19,525 nt of DNA from Dehalococcoidia bacterium (GCA_014859215.1 JACUUS010000021.1:1-19525); one strand, 5' to 3'. Shown: positions 7,575-16,045, counted from the first letter of the stretch. Program-made: numbers and translations. Notes: generated from the sequence alone by a model not told the origin.

Positions 7575-9614
7575 TCAGGCTGACTCGTTTCCGGGTTCCG
7601 TGTCAGAATAGCCTTCCGGCTCTTCCTCGACCTTCATCCGGACTACAGATATAACTATCGCCCCTATGATCAGGATGGCTGCCAGTATTCCTCCGATCAA
7701 CCACCAGCTTACAGGCATCCCGGAGGAGGCCTTCTCGAAAAGGGCAAACAGCGTTAAATGGTCCACTTGCGTCTCCACGGCGGACATCGACAGGTTGATG
7801 CTCTGGTCCAGCTTGACCCACTGGCTGGAGCGGGTGCTGTAATATACCAGGACCAGGTCTCCCTTTTCCGCGGCCCGTGAAAGCGCAGCGTAATCGTATG
7901 TCAGATTGAGCAGCACTGAAGGGTCGAAGTACGCCCCGTCCGGCGTTAGCTCGAAGGCGACCACAGCACGCCATCCATCCGGCAGCGGCGGCAACTCGTC
8001 CACGGCCTGTGCATCCACCCATTCGAGCGGGTACCCCTGCCTGTCAAGCGCTTTCGTCCCTGGTTCGATGCGAATCCAGAGCTGACCGTCCAGGAACGAT
8101 TTTTGCAGAGTGCGCAGGACAGTACCGTCATCATCGACATTGCCCTGCAGCTTGAGTGCCGCTGACGGCCCGGTATACAGCGGAGGTGACGGTGCGGGCT
8201 CCGGAGACAGCTCCGGCGTGGGAGTCGGCCGGACCGGCGAGGGCGAAGGCGGCGGAGCGGGCGTCGGCGTGTCAGTGGGTACAGGCGACGGTATGGGGGT
8301 GGGTACAGGGGTCGGCATGGGGGTGGGTACAGGCGACGGAGAGGGTGTTGGCGGAGCCGGTGACGGGGTAGGCTCCGGCGTGGGAGTCGGCAAGAAGGGT
8401 GACGGTGTGGGAACAGGCGTCGGGTTTGGCGTCGGTTCCGGCGTCGGGCCGGGGGACGGGGTAGGTTCGGGCGTGGGAGTGGGTAAGAAAGGGGACGGTG
8501 TAGGAACAGGCGTGGGGTTCAGCGTGGGTTCCGGCGTGGGAGTTGGTGTCGGCTCGGGGTCCGGAGACGGCGGCGGGTCTTTGGGCTTCGGGGAAGGGTC
8601 TTCCGGCTCAGGGCTCACAGCCGGTTCGGACGCCGCTTTCGGGGTAAGCGCAGAAGAAATACCGGGGTTTGAAGGGTTGCCGCCGCGGTCGGGCTCGGTA
8701 ACCTGAGTCGGTCCCGGGTTTGTTTGCTGATCGTCTTCGTCTTTCAGTGGGTTGCTCTTGAGCCAGTCGGCAAGGGTCCCTGTAAAACCGAAGGCGAAAT
8801 ACACCTGCTCGCGCGGTTCACCGGGATCGGCGTAGCTGATGGCGGGTGTATTCTTTGACGTTTTCTCCACCTTTTCTATGCCATCGTCGTCCTGGTCTTC
8901 AGGCGGCGGGAACCTTATAGAGCCCAGGTAGTCCTCTTCGAGAGAGCCGTCGAAGGTCCAGATGCCGTACCAGTCACCGAATTCATCCGATTCGGTGTAA
9001 GCGAGCCTGGCCTGGATCAGCTCTTGCGAGGTCCAGTTTTCATGCCTGGCAACGCCCACCGACCCGGTCTCGTCATCCACCTGCGGCCATGCCCCCTTTC
9101 CCACCTTGAGGTCCGAGACATTGCCGGCGCCCTTTCGCTCGAAGCTGATTCCATGACCCTTTTCGCCGGAGAACGGGTCAACCACCTCGCCGCGCAAGCC
9201 AAGAAAGAACTCCACGTCGTTTATTTTCCCCCGGTACATCCGGTCCGAGTCTTTCTTTCTCTTCTGTTCCGGTTCGGCGATATCCCGTGCACCGGTAGAA
9301 CTGCCGGGCCCATCAGAAGCTTTCTTGACGCCTGCCAGCGGGGAAGAGGTTTCACCGGTCTCTTTGCCGGCTTTGCCCCGTGTCGGAGATCCGTTGCTTT
9401 TCTCCGATTTCGTGCTGGTCTTGCCCTTATCTTCATCGCGGTCCTTCTTATTTCCGCCTTTTCCGGCCTCAGAATCCGCTCTGGCCGGCAAGCGGATGTC
9501 GCCAGCCTTCGATGAGTCATGAGGTGCCGTCATGCCCGCATCTGCATCCGGCGCCGCACCAAGAAGCAAGCCGATAAGAAGCACCAGGCATACCAGTGAG
9601 GAAAAGACGCGCAT
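7575..9614 (-). CDS. Secreted, C-terminally membrane-anchored surface protein with Pro/Thr linker
   Basis: This 679-residue protein has no recognised enzyme function. The layout is: signal peptide (1 to about 26, hydrophobic core CLVLLIGLLLGA, then ADA); Ser/Lys/Gly-rich low-complexity segment (35-125); an acidic globular region with several Trp residues (about 126-290); a Pro/Thr/Glu linker (331-480) that includes a 31-residue tandem repeat; a beta-rich domain (about 485-627) whose end (YYSTRSSQW…VDHLTLFAL) resembles the end-of-domain pattern in many archaeal and Chloroflexota surface proteins; one membrane helix (636-658); and a short acidic cytoplasmic tail. The start is supported by GGGGG seven bases before the ATG and by the signal peptide. 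It is transcribed toward metF and away from the Lon gene, so it is a separate unit. A role in cell-surface display or envelope interaction is inferred from architecture only. Confidence 0.88.
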   Translation of the reverse strand: MRVFSSLVCLVLLIGLLLGAAPDADAGMTAPHDSSKAGDIRLPARADSEAGKGGNKKDRDEDKGKTSTKSEKSNGSPTRGKAGKETGETSSPLAGVKKASDGPGSSTGARDIAEPEQKRKKDSDRMYRGKINDVEFFLGLRGEVVDPFSGEKGHGISFERKGAGNVSDLKVGKGAWPQVDDETGSVGVARHENWTSQELIQARLAYTESDEFGDWYGIWTFDGSLEEDYLGSIRFPPPEDQDDDGIEKVEKTSKNTPAISYADPGEPREQVYFAFGFTGTLADWLKSNPLKDEDDQQTNPGPTQVTEPDRGGNPSNPGISSALTPKAASEPAVSPEPEDPSPKPKDPPPSPDPEPTPTPTPEPTLNPTPVPTPSPFLPTPTPEPTPSPGPTPEPTPNPTPVPTPSPFLPTPTPEPTPSPAPPTPSPSPVPTPMPTPVPTPIPSPVPTDTPTPAPPPSPSPVRPTPTPELSPEPAPSPPLYTGPSAALKLQGNVDDDGTVLRTLQKSFLDGQLWIRIEPGTKALDRQGYPLEWVDAQAVDELPPLPDGWRAVVAFELTPDGAYFDPSVLLNLTYDYAALSRAAEKGDLVLVYYSTRSSQWVKLDQSINLSMSAVETQVDHLTLFALFEKASSGMPVSWWLIGGILAAILIIGAIVISVVRMKVEEEPEGYSDTEPGNESA
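8362..8547 (-). repeat. 93-bp imperfect tandem repeat (two copies) inside the Pro/Thr linker
   Basis: Two adjacent copies of a 93-bp unit start near 8362 and 8455 and encode a 31-residue block (residues 366-396 and 397 onward) with the sequence pattern NPTPVPTPSPFL…PTPEPTPSP. Shorter PTPxP units flank them on both sides. Mismatches are mostly synonymous, which suggests selection to keep the rigid linker. The + strand reads as an apparent Gly/Val-rich frame here, which is only the complement of the Pro/Thr codons. Confidence 0.8.
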
Positions 9615-10050
9615 CTCACACCCCCATCCAGAGCAACATCCGTTCGTGGAGGGACTTTCTTTGCAGGCCGTTACGCTGCGACGCCGGAGGTTTCACCGCT
9701 GCCTGTTGGGAGACAGCAAGGACAAGAGCGAGAATAAGGGGTTTCCACCGCCGCCACCCTGCACGGCTCCTCTCTTTAGTCTAACTTATTCCCAGCAGCA
9801 GGCCGGGTCAAGAGTCCGCCTGTTCACTTTGGTAGTAATTCTCCACTAAATCCGCTTCAGGCGCCGCCCGCCCGCAGACTAACCCCGATCGTGAGTCAAA
9901 TGTTACAGTTTCTTAACTATTTCGCATACTCATTTTATGACTTTGACACCCAGCCGAACGTATCATAATCGGTGTGAAAGACGATGCATGCCGGTATCTC
10001 AGTGTTACCCCCACCCCGGCGCTTCTTGCATCGAGAAACAGGAGGGGACT
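9615..10050. other. 436-bp divergent intergenic region
   Basis: The region lies between the start of the surface-protein gene (leftward) and the first Lon gene (rightward). No convincing coding frame is seen. The right end contains a probable promoter for the Lon gene and a strong ribosome site (AGGAGGGG, 10040-10047). The left part is the leader of the surface-protein gene; it holds a small hairpin (CTGT/ACAG with a 6-base loop near 9703-9716), but I recognise no known riboswitch or promoter in it. Confidence 0.6.
9943..9969 (+). promoter_or_regulatory. Probable sigma-70-type promoter of the first Lon gene
   Basis: A perfect -35 hexamer TTGACA (9943-9948) is followed by CATAAT (9964-9969, five of six consensus bases). 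The spacer is 15 bp, shorter than the usual 17. Surrounding bases are AT-rich compared with the rest of the window. Transcription would begin near 9976 and leave a leader of about 75 bases before the ATG at 10051. Confidence 0.5.
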
Positions 10051-12507
10051 ATGGGCAGGACACTCACCGCGGAAGACGTCCGGCGTGTTTTTTCACCGGA
10101 TAAGCTGGGTTTCGAGACTACCGAAGGCCTGGAGCCGGTCAAGGGCATAATCGGCCAGGCAAGAGCGCTACAGGCTCTCGATTTCGGGCTGGAAGTAAGT
10201 GATGCCGGTTTCAATATCTATGCCGCCGGAAGGACCGGGACAGGCAAGATGAGCGCAATCGTCGCCTTCCTTGAAAAGACGGCGCAGGGCAAGGACGTCC
10301 CCAGTGACTGGTGTTATGTAAACAACTTCCAGGACGCATACAGGCCGCAAGCGATCAGGCTGAGCGCCGGCAAGGGAATCCAGTTCCATCGGGACATGAA
10401 GCGATTCATAGAAACCGCCCGGGACGACGTGAAAAAGGCTTTTGAAAGCGAGGACTACACACGAAGACGGGATGCTTTGGCCGGTGAGTTGAACGAGAGA
10501 AGACAAAAAGTATTCAGTCAACTCAACCAGACCGCCAGGGAAAGCGGGTTCGCTATCCAGATGTCTCCAATTGGCATACTGCTGGTTCCTGTGGTTCAGG
10601 GGCGGCCTCTCAGCCAGGAGGAAATGCTTGCGCTCAGCCCGGGAGAACGCGAGCAACTCTCGAGAAAACAGGAGGGTATTCAAGAAAAGATCAAGGAAGC
10701 CATGAACCAGATGAGAACCTGGGAAGGAGATCTCTCGCAAGAGATCGACCGGATGGACCTCGAGGTTGTCGAGTTCGTTCTGGGTGGAAGAATACAGGAC
10801 CTTACCAGGAAATACGGCGGCGAGTCGCCCGAAATCCCTGAATACCTCAAGGCGGTCCAGGATGATATCGTTGAGAACAAGAACCTGTTTCGCTCCCCGC
10901 CGGAAGCGGAGGCGGCCAATCCCTTTGCCCGGATGATGATCACGCAGGCCATGCGGAAGTATGAGGTCAACGTCCTCGTAGACAATTCCCACCTGAAAGG
11001 CGCCCCCGTTGTTATCGAGAACAACCCCACCTTCAATAACCTTATCGGCAGGCTCGAAAAAGAAGCCCAGTTCGGGGCAATTTCGGCTGACTTCACCATG
11101 ATCCGGCCGGGGGCCTTGCACAGGGCAAACGGTGGATACCTGGTCTTACGAATGGAAGATGTGCTTCGCAACGTCTTTTCGTGGGAAGGCCTTAAACGGG
11201 CGGCAAGAGAACAGAAGGTGGTGGTCGAAGACCTGGCGGAGCGGTATGGCTTCATCAGCATGAAAAGCATACAACCGGAGGCTATTCCGCTGAAGATCAA
11301 GATAATATTGATAGGCGAGAACATTCTCTATCACGCGCTTCATTACTATGACCGGGAGTTCCCGGAGCTTTTCAAGGTCAAGGCAGAGTTCGACAGCCGT
11401 ATGGACTTCAGCGAACAGAACGTGGGACAGTACGCCGCTGCGCTTTGCCTCGTTTGCGGGAAGGAAGAGCTCCGCCATCTCGACGCCGGGGCTGTATCCA
11501 AGGTCATCGAGCACAGCTCGAGGCTTGCCGAGGACCAGAGGAAACTCTCGGCGCAGTTCGCGGAGATTGCGGACATCGTAAGGGAGGCGAATTACTGGGC
11601 CGGGACAAAGGGCAAGAAATACATTGAGGCTGCGGACATTTCCAGGGCAATAGAACAGAAAGAATACCGTTCAAACCTGATCCAGGAGCATATCCAGGAA
11701 ATGATGGACAGGGAGCTCCTGAAAATACAGACCCGGGGCAGCGCCGTCGGCCAGGTGAACGGGCTCTCAGTCATCTCGCTGGGCGACCTCTATTTCGGCA
11801 GGCCCAACCGGATTACAGCGAGCATAGCCGCGGGCCGCGAAGGCCTGATAGATATTGAGCGTGAATCCAAGCTCGGCGGACGCCTCCATACCAAGGGCGT
11901 GCTGATACTGAGCGGGCTCCTCGCGGAGCGATATGCGATGAACATTCCACTCACGCTTTCCGCCCGCATCGTCTTCGAACAGAGCTACGAAGAGGTGGAC
12001 GGGGACAGCGCCTCCGGCGCTGAGCTGTACGCACTCCTTTCCGCCCTGGCTGATGCGCCAATCAGGCAGGGTGTCGCCGTGACGGGATCGGTCAACCAGA
12101 AGGGCGAGGCCCAGGCGATCGGCGGAGTGAACCAGAAGATAGAGGGTTTCTATGACATATGCAGGATCCGGGGTCTAACCGGAAATGAAGGCGTCATGAT
12201 ACCGGAATCGAACGTGGAAAACCTCATGCTCAGGGAGGACCTAGTCGAAGCCATAAGAAGGGGAGAGTTCTTCGTTCACAGCGTTGCGACTATTGATGAA
12301 GGTATCGAGTTCCTGACGGGCATCAAAGCAGGACAGCGCCTGGAAGACGGCAAATTCGAGGAAGGCTCGATCAACCGCAGGGTCCAGGACCGCCTGGAGA
12401 AGTTCGCGAAAGGTATGAGAGAGTTCATGAGAGAAAACGGCGGCAGGCCCGCCAAGGAACGTGAAGAAGCCCTCGCCGGCACCGGTACCGTGGAAGAAGA
12501 GGAGTAA
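10051..12507 (+). CDS. Lon-type ATP-dependent protease (COG1067, LonB-like), paralog 1
   Basis: An 818-residue AAA+ serine protease of the S16 family. A P-loop-bearing AAA_32-type ATPase domain comes first, with Walker A GRTGTGK at 60-66. A long coiled helical insertion follows (about 110-260), then the second part of the ATPase (LHRANGGYLVL), and a C-terminal Lon protease domain from about 570. The Ser-Lys dyad is intact: S653 in DGDSAS and K696 in GGVNQK, 43 residues apart as in Escherichia coli Lon (S679/K722). Such proteases degrade damaged or regulatory proteins in the cytoplasm. The frame is open upstream to an ATG at 9937, but ATG 10051 is chosen because AGGAGGGG (10040-10047) precedes it and the downstream paralog starts at the same alignment position (MGRTLTAEDV versus MARKLTAAEV). 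The promoter at 9943-9969 would also lie inside the longer frame. Confidence 0.95.
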   Translation: MGRTLTAEDVRRVFSPDKLGFETTEGLEPVKGIIGQARALQALDFGLEVSDAGFNIYAAGRTGTGKMSAIVAFLEKTAQGKDVPSDWCYVNNFQDAYRPQAIRLSAGKGIQFHRDMKRFIETARDDVKKAFESEDYTRRRDALAGELNERRQKVFSQLNQTARESGFAIQMSPIGILLVPVVQGRPLSQEEMLALSPGEREQLSRKQEGIQEKIKEAMNQMRTWEGDLSQEIDRMDLEVVEFVLGGRIQDLTRKYGGESPEIPEYLKAVQDDIVENKNLFRSPPEAEAANPFARMMITQAMRKYEVNVLVDNSHLKGAPVVIENNPTFNNLIGRLEKEAQFGAISADFTMIRPGALHRANGGYLVLRMEDVLRNVFSWEGLKRAAREQKVVVEDLAERYGFISMKSIQPEAIPLKIKIILIGENILYHALHYYDREFPELFKVKAEFDSRMDFSEQNVGQYAAALCLVCGKEELRHLDAGAVSKVIEHSSRLAEDQRKLSAQFAEIADIVREANYWAGTKGKKYIEAADISRAIEQKEYRSNLIQEHIQEMMDRELLKIQTRGSAVGQVNGLSVISLGDLYFGRPNRITASIAAGREGLIDIERESKLGGRLHTKGVLILSGLLAERYAMNIPLTLSARIVFEQSYEEVDGDSASGAELYALLSALADAPIRQGVAVTGSVNQKGEAQAIGGVNQKIEGFYDICRIRGLTGNEGVMIPESNVENLMLREDLVEAIRRGEFFVHSVATIDEGIEFLTGIKAGQRLEDGKFEEGSINRRVQDRLEKFAKGMREFMRENGGRPAKEREEALAGTGTVEEEE

Positions 12508-12518
12508 GAGAAGAAGTT

Positions 12519-12562
12519 CCGCCCCGTGGATCATTTTACACGGGCGGCCTGAGGTTGCCCGT
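12519..12562 (+). terminator. Hairpin pair downstream of Lon paralog 1
   Basis: Twelve bases after the stop, CCGCCCCGTG (12519-12528) can pair with CACGGGCGG (12539-12547), leaving one bulged C. An alternative, mutually exclusive stem ACGGGC (12540-12545)/GCCCGT (12557-12562) is followed by CTTTGCTTCTT. Position and stability suggest a terminator, although the T run is interrupted. Confidence 0.45.
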
Positions 12563-12663
12563 CTTTGCTTCTTCAGCAATTCGTTGTTCCAGATTCTGAT
12601 GACCTGCTATCCGTTCGCCCTCAGGTACTCTTCTCTCTTGTTGTCGTAGTCCTCGTGTTCCAT

Positions 12664-13044
12664 AATCTCACCGCATCCGCGGGTCGATGCTGATGCGGCG
12701 GGCCAACGGGCCGCCCGGGGAGGCAGGGATGCAAAGCTAAGTACAAACGGAGAACGAGGTCCGCCAGGGCGGCCCGCTACACCTCTGGCGTAGTTAATCT
12801 CACCGCATCCGTGGGTCGGTGCTGTAGCGGTGGGCCAACGGGCCGCCCGGGGAGGCAGGGATGTAAAGCTAAGTACAAACGGAGAACGAGGTCCGCCAGG
12901 GCGGCCCGCTACACCGCTGGCGTAGTTAATCTCACCGCATCCGCGGGTCGGTCCTGTAGCGGCGGGCCGGTGGGCCGCCGGGTAGAGGGGATGCGGGCTA
13001 CGTACGGGCGAAAACGGGGTCCACCAGGGGGCCCGCTACTGGCG
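12664..13044. repeat. Three tandem copies of a 132-bp unit with internal inverted arms
   Basis: Copies start at 12664, 12796 and 12928, each beginning AATCTCACCGCATCCG. The first two are nearly identical over 132 bp; the third is shorter (about 117 bp) and more diverged. Each of the first two contains perfect 10-base inverted arms, CGGGCCGCCC and GGGCGGCCCG (12707-12716 with 12767-12776; 12839-12848 with 12899-12908), 50 bases apart. GTAGC/GCTAC extends the pairing in the second copy. The unit therefore looks like a hairpin-forming, MITE-like or structured element that was tandemly amplified. Confidence 0.85.
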
Positions 13045-13126
13045 TTCTCTTTTTGCACTTCGATGTCCATACGTCCTGTTCAAACTGCAGACGAACACGG
13101 ACTTACGCCACGGAGGTACAATTTCG

Positions 13127-13207
13127 ACCCTCATCCCAACCTTCTCCCAAATTGGGAGAAGGAGCTTTTTCTCGCCCGCCGCAGCGGGAGAGGGCTAGGG
13201 TGAGGGT
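13127..13207. repeat. Palindromic dispersed element
   Basis: The outer ends are inverted (ACCCTCA at 13127-13133 and TGAGGGT at 13201-13207). Inside is a perfect 11-base palindrome around one base: CCTTCTCCCAA (13140-13150) and TTGGGAGAAGG (13152-13162). Elements of this CCCTCATCCCAACC…GGGTGAGGGT type are scattered through many bacterial genomes as short nonautonomous palindromic repeats; I infer membership by resemblance. Confidence 0.7.
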
Positions 13208-13267
13208 CCCCGAGGGGTGAAAGCTCTGCTCTAAATTCCCTAACCCGGCCCCCGGCATGGTTACCAT

Positions 13268-13338
13268 CGACCCTCATCTCAACTCACTGCGCTCGCGAGA
13301 AGGAGATTCTCCCTCGTTCGTCCATCAAGGGAGGTTAT
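13268..13338. repeat. Degraded partial copy of the palindromic element
   Basis: CGACCCTCATCTCAAC (13268-13283) repeats, with one mismatch, the left end of the neighbouring element (CGACCCTCATCCCAAC, 13125-13140). The following bases (GAGAAGGAG, CTCCCTC) are a decayed version of its interior. The right boundary is uncertain. Confidence 0.45.
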
Positions 13339-13364
13339 GGCTAGTGAACTCGTTACAAGTCCTG

Positions 13365-13373
13365 TGCTATACT
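13365..13373 (+). promoter_or_regulatory. Probable extended -10 promoter of the second Lon gene
   Basis: TGCTATACT (13365-13373) is an extended -10 element (TGn plus TATACT). The upstream -35 region (GTGAAC near 13344) is poor, which is usual for extended -10 promoters. Transcription would start near 13380, giving a leader of about 50 bases before the ATG at 13430. The paralog upstream uses a differently built promoter. Confidence 0.5.
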
Positions 13374-13429
13374 TACAGAATGTTCGAGGTTCATGAGCAA
13401 AGCCCGCTAAATCCAGACGAGGGATGATA

Positions 13430-15874
13430 ATGGCCAGAAAGCTAACCGCCGCTGAAGTAAGACGAGTCTGCGACCCGGACAGCCTCGGATTCGACAGCAC
13501 ACAGGGGCTGATTCCCGCGGAGACCATACTCGGGCAGGACAGGGCCCTGAAAGCCCTGCGCTTCGGTCTCGGTATTCAGGACTCCGGATTCAACTTATAC
13601 GCCGCAGGGTTGCCGGGTACGGGGAAAATGACGGCCATCGCAACCTTCCTGGAGAAGGAGGCCGAGGGCAAGGAAGTGCCTCCCGACTGGTGCTACGTGC
13701 ACAACTTCCAGGACCCGTACAGGCCGGTGGCGCTGAGGCTCAAGCCCGGCACGGGGGCAAAATTCCAGAAGGATATGAAGAAACTCATAGAAAGCGCCCA
13801 GGCGGAGATCCGGAAGGCCTTTGGCAGCGAGCAATACGCCAAACGGCGCGACGCGATCGCGCACGAGATCAATGAGAAGAAGGAGCAGCTTTACCACCAG
13901 CTTAACCAGCAGGCGCACGAGCGCGGGTTCGCTATCCAGATGTCGCCCATGGGCGTCATGCTGGTGCCTCTCCTCCACGGCAAGCCCGCCACGGAGGACG
14001 CTATGCTCAGCCTCACTCCGGCAGAACGACAGGGCATGACCGAAAGCCGGGAAGCCGTTCAGGAACAGATCACGGAGGCGATGGCCCAGGTACGAGGCTG
14101 GGATGCAGAGATAGCGCAGGAGATCGAAAAGCTGGACCGCGAGGTGGTGCGGTATGTGCTGGATGGCAGGGTCCAGGAGCTGACGAAGAAGTACCGGGAC
14201 GCCGGGGTGACCAGGTACCTGAAGGATATCCAGGAGGATATCGTAGCCAGTACAGGCCTGTTCCGTTCAAACCAGGAGCCCGATCCCAACAATCCATTCG
14301 CGAGGACAGCGCTCGCGCAGGCCCTGCGAAGATACGAAGTCAATGTCCTGGTTGACAACTCGCTCCTGAAGGGCGCTCCGGTGGTCGTGGAGAATAACCC
14401 GACTTTCAACAACCTGGTGGGCAGGCTGGAGAAGGAAGCCTACTTCGGGGCCGTTTCAAGCGATTTCACGATGATCCGCCCGGGCTCTCTGCACAGGGCA
14501 AATGGAGGGTACCTGGTCCTCAGAATCGATGATGTCCTGCGCAACGTGCTTTCCTGGGACAGCCTGAAACGTTCCCTGCGGGAAGAAAAGGTAGTCATCG
14601 AGGACCTGGCGGAGCGCTTCGGCTTCCTGAGTGTAAAGAGCATCCAGCCCGAGCCGGTCCCGCTGGATGTGAAGGTCATACTCATCGGCGAGAACTTCCT
14701 GTACCATACCCTTTTTGAGCTGGACCGTGAGTTCCACGAGCTGTTCAAAGTGAAAGCGGATTTCGACAGCCGCATGGACCGCGACGAGACCAGACTGAAG
14801 GAATATGCCGCGGCCCTGTGTACGGTCTGCGGCAAGGAGGGCCTGCGGCATCTCGATAAGGGAGCCGTCGCCCGGATTGTGGAATACAGCTCCAGGCTGG
14901 CGGAGGACCAGGACAAGCTCTCCACCTGGTTCGCCGAGATAGCGGATGTGGTCAGAGAAGCCAACTACTGGGCCGGAACAAACGGGCAGGAACTCGTCCG
15001 GGCTGAAGATATCACGACCGCGATCCAGGAAAAGGAATACCGGTCTAACCTGATCCAGGAACGCATCGAGGAGATGATTAAGCGCGGGACCATCAAGATC
15101 GAGACGGGAGAACCCGTTGCGGGCCAGGTGAACGGGCTTTCGGTGCTCATGGTGGGAGACCTCTATTTTGGCAGGCCGAACCGGATAACAGCCAGTATAG
15201 GAGCGGGCCGTGAGGGGATCGTGGACATCGAGCGGGAGGCCAGGCTCGGCGGGCCGATCCATACCAAAGGCGTCCTCATCCTCAGCGGGCTCCTGACCGA
15301 GCGCTATGCCAACAACACACCACTTTCGCTCAGCGCCCGTCTAGTCTTCGAGCAGAGCTATGAAGAGATCGAAGGCGACAGCGCTTCCAGCGCCGAGTTC
15401 TACGCTCTTCTTTCTGCCCTGGCCGGCATACCGATCAACCAGTGCATCGCGGTAACCGGCTCAGTCAATCAGAAAGGCGAGATACAGGCCGTAGGCGGGG
15501 TCAACCAGAAGATCGAGGGCTTCCACGATATATGCAAGAGCAGGGGACTAACCGGCAGGGAAGGCGTTGTTATCCCGGAAAGCAACGTGCATAACCTCAT
15601 GCTGCGCGAGGACGTCGTGGAGGCTATTCAGAATGGGCAGTTCTCCGTTTACAGCGTTGCCACGGTCGACGAAGGGATAGAGTGCCTGACCGGGATCCGG
15701 CCAGGTGCGAGGATGGAGGACGGTAAATTCGAGGAGGGTTCTATAAACAGGCGCGTCCACGACCGCCTCGAGCTTCTCGCCAAGGGCGTGAAAGAATACT
15801 CGAAGGAGGACAACGGCAAAAGACGGCGTACAGGTACAAAGCTGCGGGAGATTCTGAAGTTCCTCTGGGGATGA
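13430..15874 (+). CDS. Lon-type ATP-dependent protease (COG1067, LonB-like), paralog 2
   Basis: This 814-residue paralog of the preceding Lon aligns to it along its full length. Walker A is GLPGTGK (60-66), again followed by a helical insertion and a C-terminal S16 protease domain. The catalytic dyad is intact, S651 in EGDSAS and K694 in GGVNQK, 43 residues apart. ATG 13430 is preferred over ATG 13424 because the purine-rich site GACGAGGG ends at 13423, directly against the first ATG but six bases from the second, and because the paralog's start then aligns. The tails differ: this one ends in a short basic segment (NGKRRRTGTKLRE), the other in an acidic one. Both copies appear functional, which suggests different substrates or conditions of expression. 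Confidence 0.95.
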   Translation: MARKLTAAEVRRVCDPDSLGFDSTQGLIPAETILGQDRALKALRFGLGIQDSGFNLYAAGLPGTGKMTAIATFLEKEAEGKEVPPDWCYVHNFQDPYRPVALRLKPGTGAKFQKDMKKLIESAQAEIRKAFGSEQYAKRRDAIAHEINEKKEQLYHQLNQQAHERGFAIQMSPMGVMLVPLLHGKPATEDAMLSLTPAERQGMTESREAVQEQITEAMAQVRGWDAEIAQEIEKLDREVVRYVLDGRVQELTKKYRDAGVTRYLKDIQEDIVASTGLFRSNQEPDPNNPFARTALAQALRRYEVNVLVDNSLLKGAPVVVENNPTFNNLVGRLEKEAYFGAVSSDFTMIRPGSLHRANGGYLVLRIDDVLRNVLSWDSLKRSLREEKVVIEDLAERFGFLSVKSIQPEPVPLDVKVILIGENFLYHTLFELDREFHELFKVKADFDSRMDRDETRLKEYAAALCTVCGKEGLRHLDKGAVARIVEYSSRLAEDQDKLSTWFAEIADVVREANYWAGTNGQELVRAEDITTAIQEKEYRSNLIQERIEEMIKRGTIKIETGEPVAGQVNGLSVLMVGDLYFGRPNRITASIGAGREGIVDIEREARLGGPIHTKGVLILSGLLTERYANNTPLSLSARLVFEQSYEEIEGDSASSAEFYALLSALAGIPINQCIAVTGSVNQKGEIQAVGGVNQKIEGFHDICKSRGLTGREGVVIPESNVHNLMLREDVVEAIQNGQFSVYSVATVDEGIECLTGIRPGARMEDGKFEEGSINRRVHDRLELLAKGVKEYSKEDNGKRRRTGTKLREILKFLWG

Positions 15875-15930
15875 GATTTTCTCTTTCACTCCCGGGCGCT
15901 CACTCGTGATAGGAAACGTGCCGGGCAACG

Positions 15931-15971
15931 CTCAGCCGGCGAAATGGGCGCCGCCTGGCTCCGGTGCTGAG
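15931..15971 (+). terminator. Possible hairpin after Lon paralog 2
   Basis: CTCAGC (15931-15936) can pair with GCTGAG (15966-15971), with further G-C pairing inside (CGG/CCG). No T tract follows. It sits in the 200-bp gap before the next promoter, where a terminator would be expected; the evidence is weak. Confidence 0.2.
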
Positions 15972-16010
15972 TGGCCGGCGCTTCCCCGCGGGCGGAAAGG
16001 CCGGATGAAG

Positions 16011-16040
16011 TTGACACGGCAGCGGAGCCTGTGGTACGGT
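16011..16040 (+). promoter_or_regulatory. Probable promoter of the DUF134-to-scaffold operon
   Basis: A perfect TTGACA (16011-16016) is followed after 18 bp by TACGGT (16035-16040), a weak but plausible -10 hexamer in a GC-rich genome. Transcription would begin near 16047, about 28 bases before the first gene's ATG at 16075. Confidence 0.5.
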
Positions 16041-16045
16041 TATTT

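Larger units (their letters stand above)
12508..13429. other. About 920-bp repeat-rich noncoding region between the Lon paralogs
   Basis: From left to right this gap holds a probable terminator, three 132-bp-period repeats, a palindromic dispersed element, a degraded partial copy of that element, and the promoter and ribosome site of the second Lon gene. A 130-codon open frame across the repeats (12811-13203) has a composition set by the repeat and no recognisable domain, so I treat the region as noncoding. Confidence 0.7.

Noticed and set aside
8110..8706. Open frame on the + strand encoding a Gly/Val-rich repetitive protein
   Set aside because: It is the exact complement of the Pro/Thr linker codons of the well-supported - strand surface protein; no ribosome site or domain supports it.
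9655..9720. Possible riboswitch in the leader of the surface-protein gene (cyclic-di-GMP or cobalamin type considered)
   Set aside because: Short look-alike strings are present (GGTGAAACCTCCGGCG on the - strand), but the conserved cores and pairing of either class could not be assembled.
9937..10050. 38-codon N-terminal extension of the first Lon protease
   Set aside because: The paralog lacks it, the predicted promoter lies inside it, and a strong ribosome site precedes the ATG at 10051.
12811..13203. 130-codon open frame across the intergenic repeats
   Set aside because: It spans repeat units and the palindromic element, is rich in Gly/Arg from GC-rich repeats, and has no domain and no good ribosome site.
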